Shown: positions 50,489 to 63,353 of the stretch, one piece after another | Position numbering within the stretch: position 1 is the first letter of the stretch | Layout: every line of letters starts with the position of its first letter | Assembly: GCA_046331545.1 (NCBI GenBank) | Contig: JAXLQR010000002.1 | Location: 372,001-436,000, forward strand | Length of the DNA stretch: 64,000 nucleotides | Origin: JADJVL01 sp046331545 | GTDB lineage: Bacteria; Acidobacteriota; Holophagae; Holophagales; Holophagaceae | Direction of reading: 5' to 3' | The notes under the pieces: generated by a model | What the model was told of the DNA's origin: nothing | Database searches by the model: none | Seen by the model: only the letters and a program-made list of their open reading frames with translations | Program-made: the position numbers and the translations under genes

Positions 50489-51648
50489 CGGGCGCCGGTC
50501 CCCGCTCCCTCCACGTGGTGGCCTCCCTGGATCCCCGCAGCGGTGGACCGGCCCGGAGCATCCTCGCGCTCTGCGACGCGCTGAACGCCCTGGGCGCCTG
50601 CGCGGAGGTCGCCACGGTCGCGGCCGAGGGCGAGCCCTCCATGCCGCCCACCTCCACGCCTCGGCACCGCTTTCCCCTCGCGGGCCCGCAGAAGCTCCGC
50701 CGGAGCCCGGCCCTGGCCGAGTTCCTGCGCCGCGAGCTGCCCCGCTTCGACCTCGTGCACCTGCACGGGCTCTGGCAGTGGCCCACCTACGCCGCGCGGC
50801 GGACCGCCGAGGCCGCGGGCCGGCCCTGGGCCGTCAGCCCCCGGGGCATGCTGGAGCCCTGGTCCCTCACCCAGCGACGCTGGGTGAAGCAGGCCGCCCT
50901 GGCCACCTGGGAGGGCCGCACCCTGCGCGGTGCAGCCCTGCTCCATGCCACGTCGGAGGCCGAGGCGGCCCAGTTCCGCGCCCTGGGATTCGGGAATCCC
51001 GTGGCCGTCCTCCCCAACATCGTGGCGGTCCCGCCCGCGGCCCCCGAGCCCACGAAGGACGCCCCCCCTCGCCTGCTCTTCCTTTCCCGCCTCCATCCCA
51101 AGAAGGGCATCGAACCCCTGGTCCGGGTCTGGGCCCGGGTCGCGCCGGACTTCCCCGGATGGAGCCTCCAGGTCCACGGGCCGGACCCCGACGGGCTGGG
51201 CGCGAGGCTGCGGGGAATCGCCGTGCAGCACGGCCTCGCCGAGGAGGCCTTCCACCTGGGCTCCGAGGTGGAGGGCGAGGCGAAGGAGGAGGCCTTCCGT
51301 CGCGCCGACCTCTTCGTGCTGCCGACCCGGAGCGAGAACTTCGGCAACGCGGTGGCCGAGGCCCTGGCCCGGGGAGTCCCCGTCATCACCACCACCGGCG
51401 CGCCCTGGGAGGGCTTGCGCCGGGAAGACTGTGGCTGGTGGATCCCGCCGGAGGAGGCCGCGCTCGAACGCGCCCTGCGCGAGGCCCTGGCGCTCCCGCC
51501 GGAGACGCGGCGCGCCATGGGCCTGCGGGGTCGCGCGTGGATGGTCCGGGATTTCGGTCCGGACCGGGTCGCGCGGGGCATGATCCAGGCCTACGAGGCT
51601 TTGCGGCCGGGCGGCCTTCCTTCAGAATCCAGGCATGACTCCGTCTGA
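50485..51648 (+). CDS. Glycosyltransferase family 4
   Basis: A 387-residue GT-B enzyme. It shows the N-terminal strip ASLDPRSGGPARSILALCDAL, LVHLHGLWQWPTYAA, the helix RGMLEPWSLTQRRWVKQ typical of GT4 enzymes in capsule clusters, the donor-domain entry LLFLSRLHPKKGIEPLVRVW and the ENFGNAVAEALARGVPVI E-x7-E region. The GTG start overlaps the stop of the fusion gene (GTGA). It overlaps the acetyltransferase gene by 14 bases at its end. Confidence 0.92.
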   Translation: MTGAGPRSLHVVASLDPRSGGPARSILALCDALNALGACAEVATVAAEGEPSMPPTSTPRHRFPLAGPQKLRRSPALAEFLRRELPRFDLVHLHGLWQWPTYAARRTAEAAGRPWAVSPRGMLEPWSLTQRRWVKQAALATWEGRTLRGAALLHATSEAEAAQFRALGFGNPVAVLPNIVAVPPAAPEPTKDAPPRLLFLSRLHPKKGIEPLVRVWARVAPDFPGWSLQVHGPDPDGLGARLRGIAVQHGLAEEAFHLGSEVEGEAKEEAFRRADLFVLPTRSENFGNAVAEALARGVPVITTTGAPWEGLRREDCGWWIPPEEAALERALREALALPPETRRAMGLRGRAWMVRDFGPDRVARGMIQAYEALRPGGLPSESRHDSV

Positions 51649-52245
51649 GAACCCGGGCCTCCAGGAGGGCCGCGACGCGCCCAGGGTGGACGTCTCGGCC
51701 TATTCCAGCGGCTTCTCCCTGGGGAACCGCCTGGGCCGGCTGGCCTGGAGCTGCGTGCAGGCCACGGCCTTCCGCTGGTCCCCGACGCCGCTGTTCTCCT
51801 GGCGGAACCTGCTGCTCCGGCTCTTCGGCGCGCGGCTGGGCAAGGGCGTCCACGTCTACCCCACGGCGAAGGTCTGGGCGCCCTGGAACCTGGAGATGGC
51901 GGACCACGCCTGCCTCGGCCGGGACGTGAACTGCTACGCCGTGGACCGCGTCCGCATCGGCGCCCACGCCACGGTGAGCCAGTTCGCCCACCTCTGCGCG
52001 GCGGGCCACGACATCCACGATCCCGGCCTGCGCCTCACCCACGCCCCCATCACCCTCGGCGACGGCGCCTGGGTCTGCGCGGGGGCCTTCGTCTCCCCGG
52101 GGCTCACGCTGGGCGAGGGTTCGGTGCTCGCCGCGATGGCCTGCCTAACCAAGGACCTGCCGCCCTGGGAGGTCTGGGGCGGCAATCCCGCCCGCTTCAT
52201 CAAGCGGCGCGAACTGCGCCGCCGGCAGGACGCCGAAGGAACCCC

Positions 52246-52249
<4 letters not shown>
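51635..52249 (+). CDS. WcaF-like hexapeptide acetyltransferase
   Basis: A 204-residue left-handed beta-helix acetyltransferase. The N-terminal region SWRNLLLRLFGARLG and the hexapeptide turns (VHVYPTAKVWAPWNLEMADHACLGRDVNCYAVDRVRIGAHATVSQ region, residues 70-115) with catalytic-type His in AAGHDIHDP resemble colanic acid WcaF. It probably O-acetylates a sugar of the repeat unit in the cytoplasm. The ATG at 51635 overlaps the preceding gene and its stop overlaps the decarboxylase start (ATGA). Confidence 0.88.
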
Positions 52250-53205
<956 letters not shown>

Positions 53206-53218
53206 GCCCCCCGCACCC

Positions 53219-54093
53219 ATGGACACGCCGCGCCTTCCCGTTGCCGTCCTCGTCCTCACCCAGGACGAGGCGGCGAACATCGACCGCTGCCTGGACAGCG
53301 TGAAGGCGTGGGCCGCGGAGGTCTGGGTGGTGGACTCGGGCAGCACCGACGACACCCTCGAACGCGCGCGGAGGGTGACGGCGCGCATCGCCCACCATCC
53401 CTTCGAGACCTACGCCGTCCAGCGGAACTGGGCCCAGGACAACCTGGACCTGGGGCAGCCCTGGATCTTCCACCTGGACGCCGACGAAGCGGTCTCCCCG
53501 AAGCTCCAGGCGGAACTGGCGGCCTTCTTCCAGCGGGAGGATCTGGAGACGCTCCAGGGCGCGCTGGTCCGCCGCCGCATCCGCTTCCTGGACCGCGAGC
53601 TGCGCTGGGGCGGCCTCTATCCCACCTACCACTGCCGCCTCTTCCGCCGCGGCGCGGGCCGCTGCGAGGACCGCCGCTACGACCAGCACTTCGTGGCGGA
53701 GGGCCGTCTCGCGCGGCTGGAGGCGGACGTGGTGGAGAACACGGCGCCCACCCTCGCAGGGTGGACCGCCCGACACGCGCGCTGGGCCCAACTGGAAGCT
53801 GAGGAGCTGTCGTCGGACTCCGCACCGGCGGAAGGCCAGGTCCAGCCGGACCTGCTGGGCAACCCCATCCAGCGCCGCCGCTGGGCCAAGCGCTCCCTCT
53901 ACGGCCGGGCGCCGAGACTCCTCCGCGCCTTCGCCTACTTCCTCTACCGGTACGTCGCGCGCCTGGGCTTCCTCGATGGGCGGCCGGGGCTGGTCTACCA
54001 TGGCCTCCAGGGCTTCTGGTTCCGGTTCTACATCGACGCGCTGGCCCTGGAGCGCGAGGGCCGCGACCCCGGCGCCCACCGCCCTTCCGTCCC

Positions 54094-54097
<4 letters not shown>
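53219..54097 (+). CDS. Glycosyltransferase family 2 (WaaE/KdtX-like)
   Basis: A 292-residue enzyme with the fold start VAVLVLTQDEAANIDRCLDSV, WVVDSGSTDDTLERA, the metal site FHLDADE and the strip YPTYHCRLFRRGAGRCEDRRYDQHF, resembling WaaE-type lipopolysaccharide core transferases. The ATG at 53219 lies 13 bases after the decarboxylase stop; a GTG at 53183 would overlap that gene and add 12 basic residues. Its stop overlaps the ABC exporter start (ATGA). Confidence 0.88.
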
Positions 54098-55910
<1,813 letters not shown>

Positions 55911-55914
<4 letters not shown>

Positions 55915-56933
55915 CCAGTCCTGGACCGTCCAACGTGAACGCGAGCCACGCCATGAACCTCCTCGTCACCGGCGGCGCCGGCTACATCGGCAGCCACGTG
56001 GTCCGCCAGCTCGGCGAGGCCGGCCACCGGGTGGTGGTGCTGGACGACCTCTCCACCGGACGCCGGGAGGCGGTACTCCAGGGAGAGCTGGCGGTCGGCA
56101 GCCTCGGGGACGTCGCCTTCCTGGACCGCGTGTTCCGGGAGGGCGCCTTCGACGCGGTGCTCCACTTCGCCGCCTCCATCGTGGTGCCGGACTCGGTGGC
56201 CCAGCCCCTGGCCTACTACGAGAACAACCTGGTGAACACCCTGCGGCTGCTCCAGGCCTGCGCGGCCCACGGGGTGCATCGCCTGGTCTATTCCTCGTCC
56301 GCGGCAGTCTACGGCCAGCCCGACCGCGCCACGGTCTCGGAGGACGATCCGCTCGCTCCCATCAGCCCCTACGGCTGGACCAAGGCCATGGGGGAGCGCC
56401 TCATCCTCGACCAGGCCGCGGCCACGCCCCTGCGGGCGGCGATGCTGCGCTACTTCAACGTGGCCGGCGCGGACCCCCAGGGGCGGCTCGGCCAGTCGTC
56501 GCCGAGGGCGACCCACCTCATCAAGCTCGCCTGCCAGGCGGCCTTGGGCCTGCGGGAAGGCCTGGAGCTCTTCGGCACGGACTACGCGACCCCGGACGGC
56601 ACCTGCGTGCGGGACTACATCCACGTGGAGGACCTGGCCTCGGCCCACGTCCACGCCCTGGAGCACCTCCTGCAGGGCGGCGGGACCCTGACCCTCAACG
56701 TCGGCTACGGCCGCGGCGCCAGCGTCCGCGAGGTGGTGGACACCGTGAAGCGCGTCTCCGGCGTGGACTTCCCCGTGAAGGAATCCCCCCGCCGCCCCGG
56801 CGACCCGCCCTTCCTCGTGGCCGACAACCGCCGCATCCTGGCCACCCTGCCCTGGCGCCCGGCCCATGACGGCCTCGAGGGCATCGTGGCGGACGCGCTG
56901 CGGTGGGAACGGCGGCTGGGGTCACCCGGATGA
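55911..56933 (+). CDS. galE: UDP-glucose 4-epimerase
   Basis: A 340-residue short-chain dehydrogenase with NLLVTGGAGYIGSHVVRQL, VLDDLSTGRREAV, the catalytic Ser in YSSSAAVYGQP, Tyr-x3-Lys in PYGWTKAMGERL and DGTCVRDYIHVEDLASAH, the full GalE set. It interconverts UDP-glucose and UDP-galactose (or the N-acetyl forms). The start at 55911 overlaps the exporter stop (ATGA); an internal ATG at 55953 begins right at the NAD fold and could be the true start. Confidence 0.93.
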
Positions 56934-58261
56934 AGCTGCTCTTCATCCTCCCCGAGTACCCGCCCCACCAGGGCGGCGGGATCGTCACCTTCTACCGGAA
57001 CCTGCTCCCGAGGCTGGCCGCCCGGGGGCACGAGGTGCGCGTGCTGGTGGGCAGCGGCGTCTTTGCCGCGGAGGATGCATCGCCGGTGACGGTGGAGGGT
57101 GTTCGGGTGGAGACCCTGGAACTCGCCCGACTCCAGAAGGCGCTGCCCCAGTTCAACCGCTACGCCTCCCTCCCCGGCCTCCAACGCCACCTCGCCGCCG
57201 CCTGGGCCCTGCGGGAGCAGGCGGACCGGGGCGAAGGCTTCGACGTGGTGGAGGCCACGGACTGGGGGCTCCTCTTCCTGCCCTGGGCCACGGAGCCGGG
57301 GCCGCCAGTGGTGGCGCAGATGCACGGGAGCTGCGGTCAGATCGACGTGCACGATCCCGTGGCCGGAGAGGAAGCCCAGGGCGAGCTGATCCGTCTGCTG
57401 GAGGCTTCGGCCGCCGGTCGCGTGGACGCCCTCCAGTCCTACAGCGAGGCCAACGCGGACTTCTGGCGGGGTCAGGCCCGTGCCCCGGTGGCGATGATCC
57501 CGCCCGCCTGGCGGCCGCTCCATGAACCCGGGCTCATCGGGAAGCGTTCGGGCCGGGGCCTCGTGGTGGGGCGCGTCCAGCGCTGGAAGGGGCCCGAGGT
57601 GCTCTGCGAGGCGCTGCGACGCCTGGGGGACGCGGCGCCGCCCATGGACTGGATGGGCCGGGACACCAGCTTCGGGACCCGTGCCGGGAGCACGGCGGCC
57701 CATCTCGCCGCCGCCTTCCCGGAGACCTGGAACCGCAAGGTCATGCACCTGCCCCAGCAACCCCCCGAAGCCGCGGCCCGGTGCCAGGCCGAGGCCGCCT
57801 TCGTGGTGGTCCCGTCCACCTGGGACATGTTCAACTTCACCGCCATCGAGGCCATGGGCGTCGGCACCCCCGTGATCTGCTCCACCGGCGCCGGCGCGGC
57901 CTACCTGATCGAGGACGGCGCCAACGGCCTGCTGTTCGATCGGGAGGACGCGGCTTCGCTGGCGGAGGCGCTGCGTCGCCTGGGCGCGATGGACGAGACG
58001 GAGCGGAAGGCCCTCGGGGAGGCAGGGCGTGAGACCGTCCGGTCGCGCCTGGACCCGGAGCGCATCGCAGACCTGCGCCTGGAGGCCTATGAACGGGCCG
58101 CGGCCCTCCCGGCCCGCGCGCCGGCGCCGGACGACTGGCTGCGCCGGGCCTGCGCCCCGGGACCGCCGCTCCCCGATCCCCTGGGCTTCCTGGAGCACCT
58201 GCCCCTCAAGCCCCTGGCGCGCCACGTGGCCCGCCGCGCGCTGGCGAAGCTCCGGCGATGA
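56930..58261 (+). CDS. Glycosyltransferase family 4
   Basis: A 443-residue GT-B enzyme: MKLLFILPEYPPHQGGGIVTFYRNLLPRL, the HG acceptor strip VVAQMHGSCGQIDVHD, LVVGRVQRWKGPEVLCEAL and the E-x7-E type segment STWDMFNFTAIEAMGVGTPVI. The C-terminal 70 residues extend beyond the usual fold (APDDWLRRAC onward). Its ATG overlaps the galE stop and its stop overlaps the next start. Confidence 0.9.
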   Translation: MKLLFILPEYPPHQGGGIVTFYRNLLPRLAARGHEVRVLVGSGVFAAEDASPVTVEGVRVETLELARLQKALPQFNRYASLPGLQRHLAAAWALREQADRGEGFDVVEATDWGLLFLPWATEPGPPVVAQMHGSCGQIDVHDPVAGEEAQGELIRLLEASAAGRVDALQSYSEANADFWRGQARAPVAMIPPAWRPLHEPGLIGKRSGRGLVVGRVQRWKGPEVLCEALRRLGDAAPPMDWMGRDTSFGTRAGSTAAHLAAAFPETWNRKVMHLPQQPPEAAARCQAEAAFVVVPSTWDMFNFTAIEAMGVGTPVICSTGAGAAYLIEDGANGLLFDREDAASLAEALRRLGAMDETERKALGEAGRETVRSRLDPERIADLRLEAYERAAALPARAPAPDDWLRRACAPGPPLPDPLGFLEHLPLKPLARHVARRALAKLRR

Positions 58262-59202
58262 GCGCCACGCTGGCCCTCTGCATCCCGGCCTACAACGCGG
58301 AGGCCCACCTGCCGCGGCTCTTCGCCTCCATGGCGGCCCAGACGGAGCCCTTCGACGAGGTGTGGCTCTACGACGACGCCAGCACCGACGGCACCGCGGC
58401 CCTGGCGGCGTCCCTGGGCGCCAGGGTGGTCCGGGGCACGGTGAACGTGGGCTGCTCCGGCGGCAAGAATGCCCTCCTCGGCCGCGTCGCCAGCGCGTGG
58501 GTCCACTTCCACGACGCCGACGACGAGCTGCTGCCGGAGTTCGTGGCCCGGGCCAAGGCCCGCATCCGGGAAGGCGGTTTCGACGCGCTCCTGATGGACT
58601 ACGAGCAGGTGGACGGGGAGACCGGGACCCTGATGAGCCGCAGCGATTTCGGCGCGAGCCCGCTGCTGGCGGATCCAGTGCGCTACATGCTGCGGGAGAC
58701 CGTGAACAACGGCGGTGTCTACCGCACTGGGCTGCTCCACGAGACTGGAGGCTTCGACCTGGAACCGGAAGTGCGATTCAACGAGGACCGCGCCTACCAC
58801 CTGAGGCTGGCCCTCGCGGGCGCCCGCTTCGCGGTGGAGCCCTACGTCGGCTGCCGCTTCCATTTCAGTCGTGGCTCCATGTCGTCGGCGAACCAGGCCC
58901 GCTGCCTGCGCTCGAACCAGGCGATCACGCGGCGGTTCGCGGAGGCCCATCCGGGGCGCTGCGTGGAGGACGTCGCCGCCGTGAGCTGGAGGAACGCCGG
59001 GGGGCTCGCCGCCTACCTGGAATGGGCCGACGCCGACGCCGCGGTGGACTTGGCCGTCCGCTGCGCGGGCCGCGTACCCCGCGAAGAGAGCCGCGCCTTC
59101 CGCATCGCCTGCGCCCTGCTGGGTGGACGCCGCGCGATCCGCCTGCGCGAGGCCTGGATCCGGCGGGTGAAGTCCCAGTACCGGGTAGGCTATCCCCGAT
59201 GA
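58258..59202 (+). CDS. Glycosyltransferase family 2
   Basis: A 314-residue GT-A enzyme with LCIPAYNAEAHLPRLFASM, WLYDDASTDGTAALA, the metal-binding strip HFHDADDELLPEF and an acceptor-side FNEDRAYHLRLALAGA. The C-terminal third is less typical. It overlaps the preceding gene by 4 bases. The short gap to the next transferase is bridged by a ten-codon frame (59199-59231). Confidence 0.9.
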   Translation: MSATLALCIPAYNAEAHLPRLFASMAAQTEPFDEVWLYDDASTDGTAALAASLGARVVRGTVNVGCSGGKNALLGRVASAWVHFHDADDELLPEFVARAKARIREGGFDALLMDYEQVDGETGTLMSRSDFGASPLLADPVRYMLRETVNNGGVYRTGLLHETGGFDLEPEVRFNEDRAYHLRLALAGARFAVEPYVGCRFHFSRGSMSSANQARCLRSNQAITRRFAEAHPGRCVEDVAAVSWRNAGGLAAYLEWADADAAVDLAVRCAGRVPREESRAFRIACALLGGRRAIRLREAWIRRVKSQYRVGYPR

Positions 59203-59231
59203 AACCCGCTAATCGTCGAATCCCTCGATGA
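59199..59231 (+). other. Ten-codon bridging ORF between two glycosyltransferase genes
   Basis: An ATG overlapping the upstream TGA opens MKPANRRIPR and stops with a TGA overlapping the next gene's ATG (59228). It keeps the ATGA overlap chain unbroken across a 25-base gap. It may only serve termination-reinitiation; a functional peptide is unlikely. Confidence 0.4.
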
Positions 59232-60193
59232 CATCCTCGCCCACCGTTTCCATCGTCGTTCCCTGCTACAACGCCGAGCGCTGGATCCAAGAGACGCTCG
59301 ACTCGGTGTTTGTGCAGACATTCGCGGACTTCGAAGTCATCGTCGTGAACGACGGATCGACGGACGGCAGCCTTAAGGTCCTGGAGCGCGTCACCGATCC
59401 CAGGCTCCGGGTGTTCTCCCAGGAGAACCGGGGCCAGACCGCGGCCTTGAACCGGGGGCTGGCGGAGGCTCGGGGCGCGTATATCCAGTACCTCGATGCC
59501 GACGACCTCCTCCACCCTGAGAAGCTCGCGCGCCAGATGGAGCGCCTGAAGGGCCAGCCTGGGTGCATCGCGACGGCCGAGTGGGCCCGGTTTTACGGGA
59601 GCCCCGCCGAGGCCAGGTTTGTCCCGGACGGCACGTGGCAGGACCTCGCGCCCGTGGACTGGCTGGTGGAGTCCTGGAAGGACGGAGGCGGGATGCTCTT
59701 CCCGGCCCTGTGGCTCGCGCCACGGGACCTCATCGAACGCATCGGGCCCTGGCGGGAGGACCTCACCCTCAACAATGACGCGGAGTATTTCACGCGCCTG
59801 GTGCTCGCCTCCAAGCGCGTACTCTTCTGCGCAGGCGCCCGAGCGTACTACCGCTCTGGCGTCCCAGGGAGCCTCAGCGGACTCAAATCCGAAGCCGGCT
59901 GGCGTTCCCAGTGGCAAGTCCTGGAAGCCTGCGAACGCTATCTTCTATCGGCGGAGGATAGCGATCGAAGCCGTAGATCGCTGGCCATGCTCTGGCAACG
60001 GTTCGCGCATGCCTGCTACCCCTATCTGCCATCCCTCGCCGAACAAGCCGTCAGAAAGGGCCTCTCGCTCCATCCCGTGGAAGCGAGCCCTGGGGGCGGG
60101 CGGGCCTTCCACCTGGTTTCGAAGGTTCTGGGGTGGCGGATCGCGCGGCGGATGCAACACGCTTATTACCGGCGTAGATATGCCAAGCCATGA
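59228..60193 (+). CDS. Glycosyltransferase family 2
   Basis: A 321-residue GT-A enzyme with a textbook start VSIVVPCYNAERWIQETLDSV, VIVVNDGSTDGSLKVLE, ENRGQTAALNRGLAEARG and the metal site YLDADDLLHPEKL. The catalytic-side strip reads LTLNNDAEYFTRLVLA. Third-position G+C begins to fall toward the end of this gene. A 196-base gap follows, in which I see only a short palindrome GTTGC-TCC-GCAAC near 60341. Confidence 0.92.
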   Translation: MTSSPTVSIVVPCYNAERWIQETLDSVFVQTFADFEVIVVNDGSTDGSLKVLERVTDPRLRVFSQENRGQTAALNRGLAEARGAYIQYLDADDLLHPEKLARQMERLKGQPGCIATAEWARFYGSPAEARFVPDGTWQDLAPVDWLVESWKDGGGMLFPALWLAPRDLIERIGPWREDLTLNNDAEYFTRLVLASKRVLFCAGARAYYRSGVPGSLSGLKSEAGWRSQWQVLEACERYLLSAEDSDRSRRSLAMLWQRFAHACYPYLPSLAEQAVRKGLSLHPVEASPGGGRAFHLVSKVLGWRIARRMQHAYYRRRYAKP

Positions 60194-60389
60194 GGGGCCG
60201 CGCGCGGAGGCCGATCCAGGTTCGGTCGAGTCCCAAGAGGTTCAGGGGGAGGAGTCAGGCATTCACCTTCGCGTGTCCGCTCACCATTCTTGGGTCCGGC
60301 CCGCCGCGCCAACGATCAGGCTCGATCCATTGAGGGAATCCTGTTGCTCCGCAACAACCCGCCTTACCTCTTGAAATCTAGAAACAACG

Positions 60390-61532
60390 ATGCGATCCGA
60401 CCTCCCCTTCCCCGATGATCCGATGAGATCCTTCCTGTTCATCACGGACGAGGCATACCTGCGCGAGGATCGCCAGGGCGGAGTCCAAGTATGCACCCAT
60501 GAATATCTTGAGCTGCTCAAGGCCACGGGTGCTCCCGTGGCCATCCTTACGGCCAGGCCCGATCGACGGATCACCCGGAAGGTTCTCCGAAGGTTCCAAG
60601 GGGATTACTTCGACCGATACAGGTTTTCGGACCTGTTGCCGGAGTTCGACCGCGTTGCTCGCGAATGCTCCGCCACCCACGTCTTCCTGAATCAGGTTTC
60701 CCTGCTTGGTCTTCTTCCAGTGCTGCGAGAAGCCTACCCAGGGCGATTCAAGTACGTGCTGCTCTCCCATGGCAACGAGAGTGGCGACTTTCTTCATCAA
60801 GTCGCAAGAAGTGAAGACCCAAATCCCTTCAAGCGTCTGATCGACCGCCTAAGACTTGGGTCCATGCTGTGTCACGAGAGCCATGCGTTCTCCCGGAACG
60901 CGGACCTGGTCCTTTCGCTCTCGGAGACGGATTACCAAATCAACCGCTGGCTGGGCGCACAGGATGGAATGGTCGTGCCGAGGACGTTCCGGCCGGAGGA
61001 GATTGGTTGGAGCCCGATCCTGGGCCGCGTCGGCTTCGTCGGGACGCTCGACCACCTGCCTAATTACGCCGGCTTGATCGAAGTGCTGGACGCGCTCGTC
61101 AAGCAGGAGGCATCGGGCATCCGTGTGCGGCTGGTCGGGGGCCCGGCGTCCATTGGAATGCGGATCGCCGCCACCTATCCCATGGTCGATTATTTGGGGA
61201 CGCTGGACGACGAGGGCCTGAAGCAGGAATCGGCGTCGTGGGCGCTCTTCCTCCACCCCATCTTCTGGTTCGCCAGGGGCGCTTCCACCAAGCTGGCATC
61301 CCCCATCAATTGGGGCATTCCCGTCATAACAACCACCGCTGGAATGCGAGGCTACCAGTGGACGCGAGGCTCGCTGATCGTGAGAGAGAAGCCAATCCAT
61401 TTTGCAGAGACCATCGCGGAGTTCGCCCAGGACCTGGGCGGCTTGCAGAGTGCCTCCCAAGACGTGCGGGAGGTGGCTCGAAGCGGACCGGATCTAGTTG
61501 AGCTTGCACGAAGGCTGAACACGATGCTGTGA
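60390..61532 (+). CDS. GT-B glycosyltransferase, family 4-like
   Basis: A 380-residue protein with an N-terminal domain SFLFITDEAYLREDRQGGVQ and a clear donor domain: RVGFVGTLDHLPNYAGLIEVLDAL, VRLVGGPAS, and ASTKLASPINWGIPVITT in place of the usual E-x7-E helix. Neither the ATG at 60390 nor that at 60423 has a good ribosome site; 60423 starts closer to the fold. Codon use is clearly richer in A/T than in the genes before 59 kb, suggesting later acquisition. Confidence 0.8.
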   Translation: MRSDLPFPDDPMRSFLFITDEAYLREDRQGGVQVCTHEYLELLKATGAPVAILTARPDRRITRKVLRRFQGDYFDRYRFSDLLPEFDRVARECSATHVFLNQVSLLGLLPVLREAYPGRFKYVLLSHGNESGDFLHQVARSEDPNPFKRLIDRLRLGSMLCHESHAFSRNADLVLSLSETDYQINRWLGAQDGMVVPRTFRPEEIGWSPILGRVGFVGTLDHLPNYAGLIEVLDALVKQEASGIRVRLVGGPASIGMRIAATYPMVDYLGTLDDEGLKQESASWALFLHPIFWFARGASTKLASPINWGIPVITTTAGMRGYQWTRGSLIVREKPIHFAETIAEFAQDLGGLQSASQDVREVARSGPDLVELARRLNTML

Positions 61533-62920
61533 ATCGTCCCTCATGCCAAGTGCACCGCGACTCCTCCGGGTCTTCGATTGGTCCGTCTCCTTCCTATTAC
61601 GACCAATTCCTGAAGGCCTGTTTCATTTCGGAGAGCAAATTGCAGCCCAATCGCAACCCCGCGCGGTCCGAATCTAGGCTTTCGGCCAGTGAAGCTGGAG
61701 CTTCTGACCCGGGGTCAACTACGTTGCAACCTGGGGTCATGGATGGGGTCGAACATACCCAGTTGGGTTCCGAGGAGGACAGATCCGAAGACCTTCAAAC
61801 GCCTATCAGGTTTCTCTTCGTCTGCACTGCCCGCGTGGTTTCAGGCTTGGAAATCGTTACGCTAAACTTGATGCGTCGCCTGAAGGACCTGGGGCATCAG
61901 GTCCACTGCCTCACACACGAATGGGCTGATCCTGGATTCACCCATCAACTTGAGGAATCTGGAATCGCCTACTCCACCTTCGATCTGGGTTGGATCTTCC
62001 TTCGTCATCCGATCTGGACGGTGCATGGGCTGAAGGCCTTGCCGGGGGCGATGCGGGTGTTCGAAAGTGTCTGCCGTGAGTTCCAGCCCGATGCGGTGGT
62101 TCACAGTGTGTACCACTCCATCGTCATGCTCTCTGCCGTTCGCAGCCAGTTGACCGTGCTACATGCTCATGATGCCCATGTCCCCAGCCTCAAGCACCGC
62201 TTCATCTATGCGCTCGTGAACCGCAGAATCGGCCTCGCGATCGCGCCATCACAGTTCGTCGCCGGCGCGCTGCGCTCGCTCGGCCTAAGCAGTCGAAAGA
62301 TTTGCGTCGTGCACAATGGTGTTCCTGTGCCGGCTCATGAACATGCAGGGCCTGCGCAGGGGGATGAGGCCCGGATAGCGATCGTCGGACAGGTGGGTGC
62401 CGGGAAGGGGCATTCCACCTTGCTCCATGCCTTCAGCGCGCTTGTGGACGCAGGCTGCCAGGCACGACTCTTGATTTTCGGCTCCGGTTCTCGAGAATCC
62501 CGCCATGCTCTCGAGGTACAGATCCAAGAACTAGGGCTCCAGGGGCTGGTCGATTGGAAGGGTTTTGTACCCAATCATGAGGAAATCTACGCACAGGCGG
62601 ACATCGTGGTCGTGCCCAGCCTCCGGCCTGAGGCCTTCGGCCTGACCGCCCTGGAGTCCGGAATCCGTGGTATCCCGGTCGTGGCCGCCGGGCATGGCGG
62701 CTTAGCTGAGACGATCATCGATGGTAGGACGGGGCTCCTCTTCGCACCCGGCTCCGCAGAGGATCTCGCACAGAAACTGAAGACCTTGATTCTTGACCCA
62801 TCATTGCGTCGGGAGATCGGGGCTGCGGCGCGTGAACATGCCCTGGCCAAGTTCACGGATCGGATCATGGTGGCGCGGTTCGTGGAGTCTGTTCGTACAA
62901 GGTTGACTCGAATGAGCTAG
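61529..62920 (+). CDS. Glycosyltransferase family 4
   Basis: The GT-B fold runs from about residue 92 (IRFLFVCTARVVSGLEIVTL) to the end, with VLHAHDAHVPSLKHR, the donor entry ARIAIVGQVGAGKGHSTLL, FGSGSRE and the E-x7-E strip RPEAFGLTALESGIRGIPVV. The GTG at 61529 overlaps the previous stop (GTGA), matching the coupling pattern of this locus, but gives a 90-residue Ser-rich N terminus of no known fold; an ATG at 61739 would give a conventional 393-residue enzyme. Base composition is lower in G+C than the core operon. Confidence 0.85.
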   Translation: MNRPSCQVHRDSSGSSIGPSPSYYDQFLKACFISESKLQPNRNPARSESRLSASEAGASDPGSTTLQPGVMDGVEHTQLGSEEDRSEDLQTPIRFLFVCTARVVSGLEIVTLNLMRRLKDLGHQVHCLTHEWADPGFTHQLEESGIAYSTFDLGWIFLRHPIWTVHGLKALPGAMRVFESVCREFQPDAVVHSVYHSIVMLSAVRSQLTVLHAHDAHVPSLKHRFIYALVNRRIGLAIAPSQFVAGALRSLGLSSRKICVVHNGVPVPAHEHAGPAQGDEARIAIVGQVGAGKGHSTLLHAFSALVDAGCQARLLIFGSGSRESRHALEVQIQELGLQGLVDWKGFVPNHEEIYAQADIVVVPSLRPEAFGLTALESGIRGIPVVAAGHGGLAETIIDGRTGLLFAPGSAEDLAQKLKTLILDPSLRREIGAAAREHALAKFTDRIMVARFVESVRTRLTRMS

Positions 62921-63353
62921 CAGGGCAGCCTGGTCGCCGGTCGCCCGTAAACTTAACGATTGATATTTCGTTCGAGCAAGGTTGTCAACTTTGCCCGGTC
63001 CATGAATCCAATCCCTCACCCTTTGCCATCCGTGCATTGTTGAGGAATGTGAGTAGTCCGCGAAATATCCAACTAAGGCTTGGACATTCTCCAGCAATCC
63101 GTGATCTGAACCGAACCCATCCTCTGCTGGGCATCGGCTCGCTCTCGTTCCCCGGTCTCGACGAAGCACGCTCCGGTTGACCTTTGGCCTCCCTGCTTAA
63201 TCCCTGACGGAGTGCTTCCTACCGTTTCTTTTCAGGGCATCTCAGAGCAACATCCCTGAGTGGTTGGCCAAGGCAGTCCCAAGGAGGTGGAGCTCGAAGG
63301 GGCAGACAAGGGTATTATGGAACAAGGGTGAATCTTGGGGATGGAGATCATTA
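62921..63353. other. 433-base intergenic stretch at the compositional boundary
   Basis: No gene is supported here; an antisense frame at 62801-63169 looks like chance. The stretch contains an isolated strong ribosome-site-like AAGGAGGTG (63281-63289) with no start codon at a suitable distance, and TATTAT (63313-63318), which could be a -10 for the GT25 gene. It may be a remnant of rearrangement at the edge of the acquired segment. Confidence 0.4.

Noticed and set aside
62801..63169. 122-codon frame on the minus strand after the last family 4 transferase gene
   Set aside because: It overlaps the end of a well-supported gene, has no family features and lies in a gap of otherwise random-looking sequence.
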